Below are positions 39,593-49,929 of a DNA stretch of 64,000 nt, one piece after another; position 1 is the first letter of the stretch; each line of letters begins with the position of its first letter. Both the position numbers and the translations under genes were made by a program. This DNA comes from Anabaena sphaerica FACHB-251. GTDB taxonomy: Bacteria > Cyanobacteriota > Cyanobacteriia > Cyanobacteriales > Nostocaceae. The DNA is taken from NCBI RefSeq assembly GCF_014696825.1, contig NZ_JACJQU010000003.1, forward strand, positions 361,794 through 425,793. The letters run 5' to 3'. A model generated the notes under the pieces. It worked only from the letters and a program-made list of their open reading frames with translations. It did no database searches and had not been told where the DNA came from.

Positions 39593-40903
39593 TTACCCAT
39601 GATTAATTAACCTGGGAACAACTAACACCTTATCAACACGATTACCATCCATATCCATGACTTCAATTCTCATACCTTGCCATTCAAAATGATCTGCTGC
39701 TGAGGGAATACGTCCTAAATGGGTAATGACTAAACCACCCAAAGTTTGATAGTTACCTCTTTCTTCGGTTTCTAATTCTTCTATAGCAAAAAGTTCCAAA
39801 AACTCTTCTACTGGTAACATTCCATCCACTAACCAAGAACCATCTTCCCGTTGTACGGCTTGGGGTTCTTCCTGTCCTGGTTCTGCGGGAACATCACCAA
39901 CAATTTCACTCATAATATCATTCAGAGTTACTAATCCTTGAATTACTCCGTATTCATCGACTACTAACGCAATATGAGTGATAGTTTGTTTGAATAACTC
40001 TAAAACTTTTAAACCCCTGGTACTTTCTGGTACAAATATCGGTTGACGTAATCCTATTGTTAAATCAAAAGGTTCATGACGCAAACTTCTGGCTAATAAA
40101 GCGGTGACAGGGATGACACCCAAAACATTATCAAGTCCCTCTTGACATACGGGATAACGAGAATAACCACTTGCAGACATTTTCTGGCGGTTTTCTTCTG
40201 GAGAGTCGTCTAAGTCTAACCAAACAATATCAGGGCGGGGTGTCATTAAGGAACTAACAGGGCGATCGCCTAAACGAAAAACCCTTTCTACCATATCCTG
40301 TTCTGCTTCTTCAAAAGTTCCCGCTTCCGTTCCTTGTTCTATTAAAATTTTAATTTCTTCTTCTGTAACTTGGGGTTCATCGGAAGGTGTAATTCCCAAA
40401 AGTCGCAAGACTGTTTCTGTCGAAAGACTTAAAAGATGTACCACTGGGGAAGCTAAAGCAGCTAAAGCCCGCATGGGAACAGCCACAGATGAAGCAATTC
40501 GTTCTGGGTTGTTTAATGCTAACCGCTTGGGTACAAGTTCACCAACAATCAATGATAAATAGGTGATCGCTAAAACTACGATACTAAAAGCAATGGGTTG
40601 GCTATAATTGGCCAAAAACGGAACTAGCTGAACATACTTTTCTAGTCTTTGGGCAAGGGTCGCACCACCAAAGACACCATTAAGAATATTGATGAGTGTA
40701 ATCCCTACCTGGACAATAGACAAGAAATGATTGGGAGACTCTGCTAGTTCTAAAGCAGCCTGGGCGTTGAGGCTGCCTTGGTTGGCTAACTGCTGTAACC
40801 TGACTTTTCGTGCCGAAACTATGGCCATCTCGGACATGGAAAATACACCGTTGGCCAGAATTAGCACCAAAATGATGAAAATTTCAACTGTAATGGAGGA
40901 CAT
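39593..40903 (-). CDS. CNNM/CBS-domain transporter-like protein (hemolysin C family)
   Basis: About 436 residues from the preferred ATG at 40901-40903 (MSSITVEIFIILVLILANG). The open frame extends 34 codons further upstream, but those codons come from GCAGGAG-type tandem repeats, so that start is unlikely. A DUF21 membrane domain with about four helices (about 1-190) is followed by a CBS pair (about 205-330, with SSLMTPRPDIVWLD and HIALVVDEYGVIQGLVTLNDIMSEIVGD) and a CorC_HlyC domain. Such proteins are linked to Mg2+ or Co2+ handling. It diverges from mfd across about 175 bp. Confidence 0.9.
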   Translation of the reverse strand: MSSITVEIFIILVLILANGVFSMSEMAIVSARKVRLQQLANQGSLNAQAALELAESPNHFLSIVQVGITLINILNGVFGGATLAQRLEKYVQLVPFLANYSQPIAFSIVVLAITYLSLIVGELVPKRLALNNPERIASSVAVPMRALAALASPVVHLLSLSTETVLRLLGITPSDEPQVTEEEIKILIEQGTEAGTFEEAEQDMVERVFRLGDRPVSSLMTPRPDIVWLDLDDSPEENRQKMSASGYSRYPVCQEGLDNVLGVIPVTALLARSLRHEPFDLTIGLRQPIFVPESTRGLKVLELFKQTITHIALVVDEYGVIQGLVTLNDIMSEIVGDVPAEPGQEEPQAVQREDGSWLVDGMLPVEEFLELFAIEELETEERGNYQTLGGLVITHLGRIPSAADHFEWQGMRIEVMDMDGNRVDKVLVVPRLINHG

Positions 40904-40909
40904 TTTATT

Positions 40910-40966
40910 CAGGAGGCAGGACGCAGGAGGCAGGACGCAGGACGCAGGAGGCAGGATAGAGGATAG
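40910..40966. repeat. GCAGGAG/GCAGGAC tandem array
   Basis: Seven-base units GCAGGAG and GCAGGAC alternate, then degrade to GATAGAG. The array sits in the region just upstream of the CBS-domain gene start and is open in its frame. Confidence 0.9.
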
Positions 40967-41076
40967 GATGTTTTCCCAATGCCCCATGCCCAATGCCCAA
41001 TGCACCTAAAATAGTTTACATATAACTACAATCTAAATTTTCACACTTTTTAAGACTTCTCACTCTAGTAACAATT

Positions 41077-44000
41077 ATGGCTTTTTCTTCTATTGTACGT
41101 GCCTTGGCGCGATCGCCACTCACCGCAGAACTCAACACCAAACTCAACAAACACCAAGAATTGCGGTTAAATGGCATTTCCCGCTTACCCAAGGGTTTGA
41201 TAGCTTCGGCTTTGGCCAACAATGAGGGTAGGGATTTGTGCGTGATCTGTGCCACTCTGGAAGAAGCCGGACGGGTTTATGCCCAAATGGAAGCGATGGG
41301 ATGGAAAACTGTGCATTTTTACCCCACCTCGGAAGCTTCCCCCTACGAACCTTTTGACCCCGAAACCGAATTAAATTGGGGTCAAATGCAGGTTTTGGCC
41401 GATTTGATCAATGGTCAGTCACCTCAGAAAAATACAGCAGTTATCGCTACTGTAGGGGCGCTACAACCACATTTACCTCCCCCAGAGGTATTTAAATCTT
41501 TTTGTCTCTCTTTAAAAAAGGGGATGGAATACGATTTAGATGAGTTCAGCGAAAAAATCACAACTCTGGGCTATGAACGGGTTCCTTTGGTGGAAACTGA
41601 AGGACAATGGAGTAGACGGGGGGATATTGTGGATGTGTTTCCCGTTTCTTCTGAGTTACCAGTGCGGTTGGAATGGTTTGGGGATGACATCGAACAAATT
41701 CGGGAATTTGACCCCTCTACACAACGTTCTGCTTTAGATAAAGTTAATCAGATTTCTCTTACCCCTACTAGCTTTGCACCAATTGTCACCGCAGCACTCA
41801 AAGATAGTGAACAGTTTCCGGCACTGAATGTTGAGTTAGATCATGACTCAGAACTGATTGAAGGTAGTCGGCGTTTTTTAGGGTTAGCTTTTACAAAACC
41901 GGCTTCACTTTTGGATTATTTACCAGAAAATACCCTGGTTGCTATTGATGAGGTAGAACAGTGTCACGCCCATAGCGATCGCTGGGTAGAAAATGCTGAT
42001 AGTCAATGGAAATTTGGAACTGGGGAAGAATCTCCGCAGGTTCCCAAAATTCACCGATCTTTTGATGAGTGTTTAGTTGCAGTTGGGAATTTTAAGAAGT
42101 TATATTTATCAGAATTAGCAGAAGAAAATAGTGGTCTTAATTTAGCTAGTAGACCTTTACCTGTTACACCTCATCAATTTGCCAAGTTAGCGGAAACAAT
42201 TAGACAAGAACGCGATCGCAAGTTTGCCGTTTGGCTAATTTCTGCCCAACCTTCACGTTCTGTTTCTCTACTCCAAGAACATGATTGTCCTGCCCAGTTT
42301 ATCCCTAATCCTCGTGATTACCAAGCAATTGATAAACTACAAATTAATCATATACCTATCGCACTCAAATATTCCGGTTTAGCAGAATTAGAAGGTTTCA
42401 TTTTACCTTCTTATCGTTTGGTGATTGTCACCGACCGCGAATTTTACGGACAACATTCTTTAGCTAATTTTGGCTATGTCCGCAAACGTCGCAAAGCTAC
42501 TTCTAAACAAGTTGATCCCAATAAATTACGACCTGGAGATTTTGTTGTTCATCGTAGTCACGGTATTGGTAAATTTGTCAAGTTGGAAAGTTTGACCATT
42601 AATCATGAAACTCGTGATTATTTAGTTGTACAGTATGCTGATGGTTTGTTAAGAGTTGCTGCTGATCAAGTTGGTTCTTTGTCTCGGTTTAGAACCAGTG
42701 GAGATCAAGCCCCAGCACTGCATAAAATGACGGGTAAAGCTTGGGATAATACCAAGAATAAAGTCCGCAAAGCAATTAAGAAATTAGCGGTAGATTTGTT
42801 AAAGTTGTATGCAGCGCGATCGCAACAACAGGGTTTTTCCTATCCCGCAGATATGCCTTGGCAGGAAGAAATGGAAGATTCTTTCCCTTATCAACCTACC
42901 ACAGATCAGCTAAAAGCGGTGCAAGATGTGAAACGGGATATGGAAAGTGAAAGACCGATGGATCGGTTAGTTTGTGGTGATGTGGGTTTTGGTAAAACTG
43001 AAGTTGCGATTCGGGCTATTTTTAAAGCTGTCACCGCAGGTAAACAAGTCGCACTTTTAGCACCAACCACGATTTTAACTCAACAACATTATCACACGAT
43101 TAAAGAACGTTTTGCACCTTATCCTGTGAATGTGGGTTTACTCAACCGTTTTCGTAGTGCGGAAGAAAAACGCAATATTCAAAAACGTCTGGCAACTGGG
43201 GAATTAGATATAGTTGTGGGAACACATCAGTTATTAGGTAAAGGTGTACAATTTAAAGACTTAGGACTTTTGGTAATTGACGAAGAACAAAGATTTGGTG
43301 TGAATCAAAAGGAAAAAATCAAAAGTCTGAAAACTCAAGTTGATGTGTTAACTCTGTCTGCAACTCCCATTCCGAGAACTTTATATATGTCTTTATCTGG
43401 AATTAGGGAAATGAGTTTAATTACCACACCACCCCCAACCAGAAGACCAATTCAAACCCATCTTGCACCTTTAAACCCGGAAATTGTCAGAAGTGCAATT
43501 CGTCAAGAATTAGATAGAGGTGGACAGGTTTTTTATGTAGTTCCGCGAGTTGAAGGAATTGAAGAAACAACTGCAAATCTGCGGGAGATGATTCCAGGGG
43601 GAAGATTTGCGATCGCACACGGTCAAATGGACGAAAGTGAGTTAGAATCAACCATGCTGACTTTCGGAAATAATGACGCTGATATCCTTGTTTGTACGAC
43701 CATTATTGAATCTGGTTTAGATATTCCGCGAGTTAATACCATCTTAATTGAAGATGCTCACCGTTTTGGTTTGGCTCAATTATATCAATTACGTGGTCGT
43801 GTTGGACGTGCAGGAATACAAGCTCACGCATGGTTATTTTACCCCAAACAGCGGGAATTATCTGATGCAGCTAGACAAAGATTAAGAGCAATTCAAGAAT
43901 TTACTCAACTCGGTTCTGGTTATCAATTAGCAATGCGAGATATGGAAATTCGCGGTGTGGGTAACTTGCTAGGTGCAGAACAATCTGGTCAAATGGATGC

Positions 44001-44541
44001 AATTGGATTTGATTTGTACATGGAAATGTTAGAGGAAGCAATTCGAGAAATTAGAGGTCAAGAAATACCCAAGGTTGATGATACCCAAATTGACCTGAAT
44101 CTCACCGCGTTTATTCCTTCAACTTACATTACTGATATTGATCAAAAGATGAGTGCTTATCGTGCGGTAGCAACTGCAAAATCTAAAGAAGAGTTAAAAG
44201 CGATCGCCGCAGAATGGACTGATAGATATGGTACTATCCCCGTTCCAGCAAATCAACTTTTGCGGGTGATGGAATTAAAACAATTAGCAAAAAGTGTAGG
44301 ATTTAGTCGCATTAAACCAGAGAATAAACAGCATATTGTTTTAGAAACTCCAATGGAAGAACCAGCTTGGAATTTATTAGCAGAGAATTTAACTGAGACT
44401 ATGCGAAATCGGTTTGTTTATTCACCTGGAAAGGTGACAGCAAGGGGTTTGGGTGTGTTTAAAGCTGAACAACAATTGCAAACTTTAATTGATACTTTTG
44501 GAAAAATGCAAGGTGCTATTCCTGAAGCGGTTTTAGTTTGA
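41077..44541 (+). CDS. mfd: Transcription-repair coupling factor
   Basis: 1154-residue DNA translocase that removes stalled RNA polymerase and recruits UvrA to lesions. An N-terminal UvrB-like region (about 1-480), the RNA polymerase-interacting domain ([21 protein letters not shown]...[25 protein letters not shown], about 485-555) and the SF2 helicase core follow. Helicase motifs are [15 protein letters not shown] (Walker A), [10 protein letters not shown] (DEEQ box), [15 protein letters not shown] and GRVGRAG. The TRCF domain (AFIPSTYI...) closes the protein. Length is normal. Its strand and direction differ from its neighbours. Confidence 0.97.
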   Translation: MAFSSIVRALARSPLTAELNTKLNKHQELRLNGISRLPKGLIASALANNEGRDLCVICATLEEAGRVYAQMEAMGWKTVHFYPTSEASPYEPFDPETELNWGQMQVLADLINGQSPQKNTAVIATVGALQPHLPPPEVFKSFCLSLKKGMEYDLDEFSEKITTLGYERVPLVETEGQWSRRGDIVDVFPVSSELPVRLEWFGDDIEQIREFDPSTQRSALDKVNQISLTPTSFAPIVTAALKDSEQFPALNVELDHDSELIEGSRRFLGLAFTKPASLLDYLPENTLVAIDEVEQCHAHSDRWVENADSQWKFGTGEESPQVPKIHRSFDECLVAVGNFKKLYLSELAEENSGLNLASRPLPVTPHQFAKLAETIRQERDRKFAVWLISAQPSRSVSLLQEHDCPAQFIPNPRDYQAIDKLQINHIPIALKYSGLAELEGFILPSYRLVIVTDREFYGQHSLANFGYVRKRRKATSKQVDPNKLRPGDFVVHRSHGIGKFVKLESLTINHETRDYLVVQYADGLLRVAADQVGSLSRFRTSGDQAPALHKMTGKAWDNTKNKVRKAIKKLAVDLLKLYAARSQQQGFSYPADMPWQEEMEDSFPYQPTTDQLKAVQDVKRDMESERPMDRLVCGDVGFGKTEVAIRAIFKAVTAGKQVALLAPTTILTQQHYHTIKERFAPYPVNVGLLNRFRSAEEKRNIQKRLATGELDIVVGTHQLLGKGVQFKDLGLLVIDEEQRFGVNQKEKIKSLKTQVDVLTLSATPIPRTLYMSLSGIREMSLITTPPPTRRPIQTHLAPLNPEIVRSAIRQELDRGGQVFYVVPRVEGIEETTANLREMIPGGRFAIAHGQMDESELESTMLTFGNNDADILVCTTIIESGLDIPRVNTILIEDAHRFGLAQLYQLRGRVGRAGIQAHAWLFYPKQRELSDAARQRLRAIQEFTQLGSGYQLAMRDMEIRGVGNLLGAEQSGQMDAIGFDLYMEMLEEAIREIRGQEIPKVDDTQIDLNLTAFIPSTYITDIDQKMSAYRAVATAKSKEELKAIAAEWTDRYGTIPVPANQLLRVMELKQLAKSVGFSRIKPENKQHIVLETPMEEPAWNLLAENLTETMRNRFVYSPGKVTARGLGVFKAEQQLQTLIDTFGKMQGAIPEAVLV

Positions 44542-44815
44542 TTTATGGGCGTTGCTGATTAAGAGTATGATTTTGTTTCACGCAGAGGCGCTCCAGTCAC
44601 AGAGAGTAAGAGTTTGAAATCATTGATTTTTCAGTTTCATACCCTAATTCAGCAACGCCGATTTATGGATTAATTTATCTCACGCAATCGCTTTTAGAGA
44701 TGTTGTAATAGTAGATGCAGATAACACAAAATAGGGTGGGCAATGCCCACCAATTTTTTAATCAAATTCTAAATTATATTCTCAAAGAAAATTCTCGCTC
44801 AAAAATATCTATCTA
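44542..44815. other. mfd downstream region with small palindromes
   Basis: No gene was seen. It holds a CACGCAGAGGCG-type repeat (about 44580) and the palindrome GTGGGCAATGCCCAC (about 44736-44750), a dispersed small repeat. The MITE begins at 44816. Confidence 0.5.
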
Positions 44816-45034
44816 GGGGTTGCTGAAAAAGTCTTGTCGTGGAGACAGGGAACTCTTAACAGGGAACAGGGAACAGGGAAAAGTTTCAAGAGTTGGATGG
44901 GAGCAATTTTTACTGGGAATCAAACTGAAATGCAAGGTTTTCAAATTCCCACGCCATAAAATCTTGCACTTTTTGAAAGTCAAAATGCCTCAAACCTTTT
45001 ACCTGTAAAGTTTTCCAATTTATTCAGCAAGCCC
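44816..45034. mobile_element. MITE of 219 bp with 6 bp target duplication
   Basis: The left end GGGGTTGCTGAAAAAGT and right end (reverse complement GGGCTTGCTGAATAAAT) form imperfect terminal inverted repeats with 3 mismatches in 17. TATCTA flanks both sides (44810-44815 and 45035-45040), a 6 bp target duplication. The interior holds a GAACAGG heptamer array. No transposase is present. A left-end fragment of the same family is at 46412-46466. Confidence 0.85.
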
Positions 45035-45155
45035 TATCTAGCTACCGCACAAGTCGTTGAAAAGATTGCGTCTTTCCTGGCTTTAATCGCATAATTTCCC
45101 CATTTGACCACTTTTTCAAATATTTGCCTAGAAAAATATGGTGCTATCCTACAGC

Positions 45156-46220
45156 TTACCTCCGAAACCCATTATTCACAGGTTGCACCTGTCCAGGATA
45201 AGATAAGTTAGATGGCGGTAATTGACCAGGCTGTTGCCCAGTATAATTACCATAATATCCATATCCTACGGGAGTAGTGTTGTTAACTACACCTTGAATT
45301 GGAGGCTGAACAGCATAAGGATTATTAGGTACAACACCATAAACCCTATTAGTCGGTATTCCTACATTTGGTGCGGTCTGAACTCCATTAAAATTATTGT
45401 AATAATTTGGCTGCATATTTGTTACAGTCGGTTGAACATAACCTACACCAGAAGTAGCGGGTAAACCCTGATAAGGTAGACTGTTAGGAGTATAAATTGG
45501 ACTTACTCCTCCATTGTTAATCAAAGGACGAATTGGAGTTATATTACTTGATTGTTTGATAGCTAATTCTAAAGGATTAACAACAGAAGTTTGATTATTT
45601 ATAGGCTGATTATTTAATCCTATCCCCAAGTTAGAGGCAGTTTTTGGCTCTGTCGTTTCTGCCGATGTAGCCAAATTATTAATACCTAGAAACTGACTTC
45701 CGCTATTACCTCTATCAGAATGCAATAAGGTTTCTGCTTGCTCTACAAAGGGATTTTTTGCACTTACCGGAGAAACTTGATTAACTATCCCCGAACCAGG
45801 ATTTGATTTAGCTTGATTAGCATCAGCATTTTGTTTATTAATTATATCCTCCAAAAATGGTTCGCTATTATTTGCCTGAGTATCGCTTCGCAATGTAGTT
45901 ACATTTGCAGACACAGTTGCTTCTGCAAAATCACTCAACAAACTCGGCATATTATCAATATCAGCAGCGATCGCTTGATCTTCATTAGAAATTGCCGTTT
46001 CCTTAGCAGTTTCCTCAGTAGTTTTGGTAGTGACTACTTTTTTAGCAGTTTCTTTATTTTCATTTTGAGTAAAAAACCCAGGATTGAACCAAGATTCCCA
46101 AATCACGAACCCTACAATCACTAAAAAAATTCCTGTTCCCCAAAAACTAGGCCGCAAGAAATTGGATAACCTAGCTTTGAGATAGCGTAAATAAGCAGGG
46201 GGATAGTTGCGTTCTGGCAT
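45156..46220 (-). CDS. Hypothetical one-helix protein, Asn/Gln/Pro-rich
   Basis: 354 residues with no recognised domain. A basic N-terminus (MPERNYPPAYLRYLKARLSNFLRPSF) precedes a single hydrophobic segment GTGIFLVIVGFVIWESW (about 28-45), then a low-complexity region rich in Asn, Gln, Pro, Thr and Tyr with recurrent YGVVPNNPY and NNTTPVGYGYYGNYTGQQPG-like words and no cysteine. The topology suggests an N-in, C-out envelope protein. Codon use looks normal and the frame is long, so it is probably real. Confidence 0.65.
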   Translation of the reverse strand: MPERNYPPAYLRYLKARLSNFLRPSFWGTGIFLVIVGFVIWESWFNPGFFTQNENKETAKKVVTTKTTEETAKETAISNEDQAIAADIDNMPSLLSDFAEATVSANVTTLRSDTQANNSEPFLEDIINKQNADANQAKSNPGSGIVNQVSPVSAKNPFVEQAETLLHSDRGNSGSQFLGINNLATSAETTEPKTASNLGIGLNNQPINNQTSVVNPLELAIKQSSNITPIRPLINNGGVSPIYTPNSLPYQGLPATSGVGYVQPTVTNMQPNYYNNFNGVQTAPNVGIPTNRVYGVVPNNPYAVQPPIQGVVNNTTPVGYGYYGNYTGQQPGQLPPSNLSYPGQVQPVNNGFRR

Positions 46221-46387
46221 AATTTAGTTAAATATAATTAAATTGTTAAAACTTGGGAAACCCTGATCCTAGTTGAATCTAGCTCATGGTCATATCATCA
46301 TAGACTCTAAAACATGGTGAGTGATCAGTAATACAACAAAATTATTGAAAAATTTATTGTTATTCAAAGTTTCACTGGAATAAATTC

Positions 46388-46417
46388 ATAAAAACCCCTA
46401 CGTGTTAAGTAGGGGTT
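46388..46417 (-). terminator. Rho-independent terminator downstream of the lptF/G-like gene
   Basis: AACCCCTAC (46393-46401) pairs with GTAGGGGTT (46409-46417), a perfect 9 bp stem with a 7-base loop. On the minus strand it is followed by TTT, so it ends the lptF/G-like transcript; the right arm merges into the MITE fragment. Confidence 0.75.
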
Positions 46418-46466
46418 GCGGAAAAAGTCCTTTCGTGGAGATAGGGAACTCTTAACAGGGAAGAAG
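46412..46466. mobile_element. Left-end fragment of the 219 bp MITE family
   Basis: It begins GGGGTTGCGGAAAAAGTCCT and continues CGTGGAGATAGGGAACTCTT, matching the left third of the element at 44816 with a few changes. No right end was found nearby. Confidence 0.75.
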
Positions 46467-46634
46467 TTTTGGGCAATTTTACTTTTCGTTACATACTAAT
46501 CTTCGAGAAGCCGCTCCGCGTCTACGGTTTTTCTCTTGCCACCTACTTACCAGTCCTATTTGAGTTGTCATAGCTTGCGTAGCGTAGCCATACTGACTCA
46601 TGAGGGCAGGCAATAGGGAACCGTATTGGTTTAT

Positions 46635-47822
46635 TCACCTTTGGGCAACTCGCATCAACAGAAATACACCTACTACCAAACCAAACAAGTTAGGCAACCA
46701 AGCACCTATCAAGGGAGAGAGAATATCAGCTTGTGCTAAAGCCCCGGAAACTGATAATAATAAATAATAACTGAAAATCACTATCACACTAATACCAAAA
46801 CTTGTGCCTTTTCCAGTACGTTGAGGTATGGTTCCCATCGCAGAACCAACTAAACCAAAAATAATACACACAAAGGGAAAGGCAATTTTTTGTTGAATCC
46901 GCACCTCTAATTTTCTAATTTTTTGGGGATTTCCAGCCAAACGTTCTACTTCCAATTGTTGTAAGGCTTGAGAAATATTCATCTCTCCATAATCTCGGCT
47001 ATTTTCTGCTAAATTTAAAGGTGTGCGTGGAAGTTGCAATTGTTGATGTTCAAACCGCAAAATGTTCCGATAGGAACGGTCTGGAGCAACTAAATATATT
47101 GTACCATTATAAAAATCCCAAACTTTTTCAGAAGCATTCCACTGGGCAGATTCTGAGACTAAAATTTGATTTAGTCCTTCTCTAGAACGGTCAATAATGG
47201 TTAAACCTTTCATTTGTCTGCCATCAAATTGATCAGCGTAAAACAAGCGAGAGAGTAATTTATTTGTGCTACCATCTGCTGCTTTCTCTTCCCGATATTC
47301 AGGATAGTAAATATTTTGTTGTTTAAATGATGGTTTATCCGATTTTAGTGCTAGTTCTAGGGTACGAGTGGCTTCATAATTTGCTGCTGGTGCAATTTGT
47401 TCATTAAAAAGATATGTCATACCTGTAACTAAACTGCTTAATAATACAGCAGTTAGTACCAGACGATAAACACTTACTCCGCATCCCCGTAAAGCGATTA
47501 GTTCACTCTCACTGGATAACTTGCTATAAGTCATCAAAGTAGCTAGTAAGGTGGACATGGGAAAGGAATAAACCATCACATAGGGTAATTTTAATAAGAA
47601 AACCTTGAGCGCAATGTTAATTGGTAATCCTGATTCTACGACTTTTCGCAATAACTCAAATAAACTATCAATTGCTAAGACTACAGAAGTAAATGCCCCA
47701 ACTCCAAATAAAAAAAGCGGGAGTAACTGCATAGCCAAATAGCGATCCATGATGGAAAAAGGCAGCAGCGAACCGAGAGAGTAGAAAGATTTAATCTGCT
47801 TAGATGTCATAAAAAAATTCAA
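46635..47822 (-). CDS. LptF/LptG family permease (YjgP/YjgQ)
   Basis: 395-residue inner-membrane permease of the lipopolysaccharide export complex. Membrane helices are at about 27-55 (DRYLAMQLLPLFLFGVGAFTSVVLAIDSLF), 60-80, 100-125 and three near the C-terminus (FVCIIFGLVGSAMG, GISVIVIFSYYLLLSVSGAL, LPNLFGLVVGVFLLM); the middle is a periplasmic beta-jellyroll. A conserved GCGVSVYRL segment is visible. Cyanobacteria usually have one such gene. It follows lptB by about 290 bp on the same strand. The start may be at an internal Met (MTSKQIKSF). Confidence 0.9.
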   Translation of the reverse strand: MNFFMTSKQIKSFYSLGSLLPFSIMDRYLAMQLLPLFLFGVGAFTSVVLAIDSLFELLRKVVESGLPINIALKVFLLKLPYVMVYSFPMSTLLATLMTYSKLSSESELIALRGCGVSVYRLVLTAVLLSSLVTGMTYLFNEQIAPAANYEATRTLELALKSDKPSFKQQNIYYPEYREEKAADGSTNKLLSRLFYADQFDGRQMKGLTIIDRSREGLNQILVSESAQWNASEKVWDFYNGTIYLVAPDRSYRNILRFEHQQLQLPRTPLNLAENSRDYGEMNISQALQQLEVERLAGNPQKIRKLEVRIQQKIAFPFVCIIFGLVGSAMGTIPQRTGKGTSFGISVIVIFSYYLLLSVSGALAQADILSPLIGAWLPNLFGLVVGVFLLMRVAQR

Positions 47823-48109
47823 AATTCAAAATATGCTTAATTTTTCTGTCAGGGATACACAATTAAGAAATTCAGATTTGATCTCTTTTTTCAACCTGGT
47901 CTAACTTTTAAAGTTAAATATCCTCAACTCTGATGCAATAGAGGTTTGAAACTAATTGTATGATCCTAATTGAAGTTGATAATGACGTAAATTTTAGAGC
48001 AGATATACAATTTTTTATAGCTGAAAAAATATTAAAGAAGATGTTATTAAAAATAATATAGCAGCCCTAAATCATTTGAAAATTTTTTTCTGTTCCCTGT
48101 TCCCTGAGT
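47823..48109. other. Gap between lptB and the lptF/G-like gene
   Basis: 287 bp with no gene. It contains a CTGTTCC repeat pair next to the lptB stop (about 48091-48105). Nothing else was recognised. Confidence 0.5.
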
Positions 48110-48838
48110 TTAGGCGGAGAAATTATCACCTAAATAATATTGCCGTACTAATGGGTTATTATAAAGTTCATCAGCATTACCAAAAGCGAGAATTTGTCCT
48201 TCGCGCATGATGTAGGCACGATCAGTAATAGCAAGGGTTTCGCGGACATTGTGATCTGTGATTAAAATTCCCATACCGCGATCGCGCAATTGTCCTACAA
48301 TTTCCTGAATTTCCGATACTGCTATCGGATCAACTCCTGCAAAGGGTTCATCCAAAAATAAAAATTTGGGTCCTTCTCTTCCTGCTGCCAAAGCCCTTGC
48401 TAACTCTGTCCGTCGTCGTTCACCTCCAGAAAGCTGAATACCTTTACTATTGGCAACTTTCTCTAAGCGAAATTCCCCTAGTAACTGATGCAGTCGTCTT
48501 GACCACTCCCTACGTGGTACATTAGTTTGTTCCAGCACTAAAAGAACATTATCTGTAACGGAGAGTTGACGAAACACACTGGCTTCCTGTGCCAGGTAGC
48601 CAATACCCAATCTAGCTCTTTTGTGCATTGGCATTCCTGTAATATCTAAATTATCCAACCATACCCTACCCTGATTGGGTTTTTCTAAGCCTGTGGCAAT
48701 ATAAAATGTGGTGGTTTTACCAGCACCATTGGGTCCGAGTAAACCGACAATTTCACCTTGGGCAACAGAAAGGTTAACGCGATTGACAATTACTCGCTTA
48801 CCATAAGATTTGTGAATATTTTCTAAAACAATTTTCAC
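48110..48838 (-). CDS. lptB: LPS export ABC transporter ATPase LptB
   Basis: 242-residue ABC ATPase that powers lipopolysaccharide extraction from the inner membrane. It shows GLLGPNGAGKTTTFYIATG (Walker A, about 33-45), the Q-loop in IGYLAQEASVFRQLS, signature LSGGERRRTELARALA, Walker B FLFLDEPFAGVDP and the switch His in LITDHNVRETL. Length and motifs match LptB rather than an amino acid transporter. It starts 26 bp after lptA, so the two are co-transcribed. Confidence 0.93.
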   Translation of the reverse strand: MKIVLENIHKSYGKRVIVNRVNLSVAQGEIVGLLGPNGAGKTTTFYIATGLEKPNQGRVWLDNLDITGMPMHKRARLGIGYLAQEASVFRQLSVTDNVLLVLEQTNVPRREWSRRLHQLLGEFRLEKVANSKGIQLSGGERRRTELARALAAGREGPKFLFLDEPFAGVDPIAVSEIQEIVGQLRDRGMGILITDHNVRETLAITDRAYIMREGQILAFGNADELYNNPLVRQYYLGDNFSA

Positions 48839-48864
48839 TATTCGCGTTTTTGTGGTATTGGATG

Positions 48865-49359
48865 CTAATTAGAACGCTTGAGGGCTGGTGTTTTGGGTGC
48901 AGGTTTAGCCGTTTGTCCATTGTTAGTGTCATCCACCATGTAAACCGATTCTACCTGACGATTGGACTGGGGTAAGGCGATAAATCGACCTTCGTCAATC
49001 AAATAGGTCACTTTCTCCGCCCTAATACTATTATTACCTTGTTGCAAAATATAGACGTTGCCGCTGAAATCAATCCGTCGTTCTTTGCTAAAGTATTGTG
49101 CTTGGGCTGCGGTTGCTTGTAACTGACGCGCAGGATACAACATCTGCACGTTACCGCGAGCGGTGATTACTTGACTTTTAGCATCATATTCTTGCACATC
49201 AGAGCGAATAGTCAGCGGGCGATTTCCCCCAGATGATTGGGCTGTAGCGGTAGGAAGTTGGTTAGGAAGGGAAACTGTACCCAAGAGGGCTACAGGCAGC
49301 ATTAAAGCTAATCCTAGACGGCTCATCTGTGACTTTAGCAATTGATAGGGAGGTATCAT
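48865..49359 (-). CDS. lptA: LptA/OstA-like periplasmic protein
   Basis: 164-residue secreted protein. A signal segment LGLALMLPVALLGTVSLPNQLPTATAQ (cleavage after TAQ, about residue 41) is followed by an OstA-like domain with TIRSDVQEYDAKSQVITARGNVQMLYPARQLQATAAQAQYFSKERRIDFSGNVYILQQGN, which has the repeated beta-strand pattern of LptA. It would form the periplasmic bridge for LPS. It is the first gene of the lptA-lptB pair. A run of GGTGACA repeats lies in its upstream region. Confidence 0.88.
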   Translation of the reverse strand: MIPPYQLLKSQMSRLGLALMLPVALLGTVSLPNQLPTATAQSSGGNRPLTIRSDVQEYDAKSQVITARGNVQMLYPARQLQATAAQAQYFSKERRIDFSGNVYILQQGNNSIRAEKVTYLIDEGRFIALPQSNRQVESVYMVDDTNNGQTAKPAPKTPALKRSN

Positions 49360-49536
49360 AACAATTGGTGATAGAAGATTTCAGGTTATAGCAGGTTACA
49401 GGTGACAGGTGACAGAGTTGAAAGCCTGTTTGTGTCTCAGTTTTATCATCTGTTGAAGTCCTAACCACCTTGGTAGTTGCTTTATATCCTAATTTGAAGG
49501 CTTGACGGTTTCCTGCACCTGAAGGTTTCTTTACTT

Positions 49537-49929
49537 CTATTCTTTAATAATAGAAATTCTGGGTAAAGGCAAGGCTGCGGTTTCCTGCCAATCACCACTG
49601 GCCATTTTTTCTGGATCTGTTTGTTGGAGTGCTGTTAACAATTCTGCACTCTGAAGTAACAGTTCTTCTACATTGATACCGCAATCATTGTCTGGGTAAC
49701 GACGCAGACGATTTCTGCCTTCTCCCAATAAAATCATTGCTCCTCGTAGGTTGCGATTACCCAGGTGATATAAAGCTACAGCAATTTGCAGGATACCCTG
49801 ATACAAACTTTTTTCGGGTTCAGTTGCTTCAATCCACAGAGCTTCTAAGGTGTCATGACAAGCGTAGAACTGCCCAGAGTTGAACTGTTCTACGCCTTGC
49901 CAAAATTCTTGGGGTAGATTTTCACTCAT
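49537..49929 (-). CDS. DUF309 domain protein
   Basis: 130-residue all-helical protein with the DUF309 signature EQFNSGQFYACHDTLEALWIE...KSLYQGILQIAVALYHLGNRNLRGAMILLGEG. The conserved His and Glu (HDTLEALW) suggest a metal or ligand site, but no function is established. Its start overlaps the end of the ferredoxin-thioredoxin reductase gene by 4 bp, indicating translational coupling. Confidence 0.88.
   Translation of the reverse strand: MSENLPQEFWQGVEQFNSGQFYACHDTLEALWIEATEPEKSLYQGILQIAVALYHLGNRNLRGAMILLGEGRNRLRRYPDNDCGINVEELLLQSAELLTALQQTDPEKMASGDWQETAALPLPRISIIKE

Larger units (their letters stand above)
46221..46634. other. Intergenic region with terminator and MITE fragment
   Basis: Non-coding 414 bp. 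It contains the lptF/G-like terminator at 46388-46417, a left-end fragment of the 44.8 kb MITE (46412-46466) and a GCGTAGCGTAGCC-type palindromic repeat (about 46576-46588). Confidence 0.7.

Noticed and set aside
44820..45008. 62-codon open frame
   Set aside because: It lies wholly inside the 219 bp MITE and has no start context or protein-like composition.
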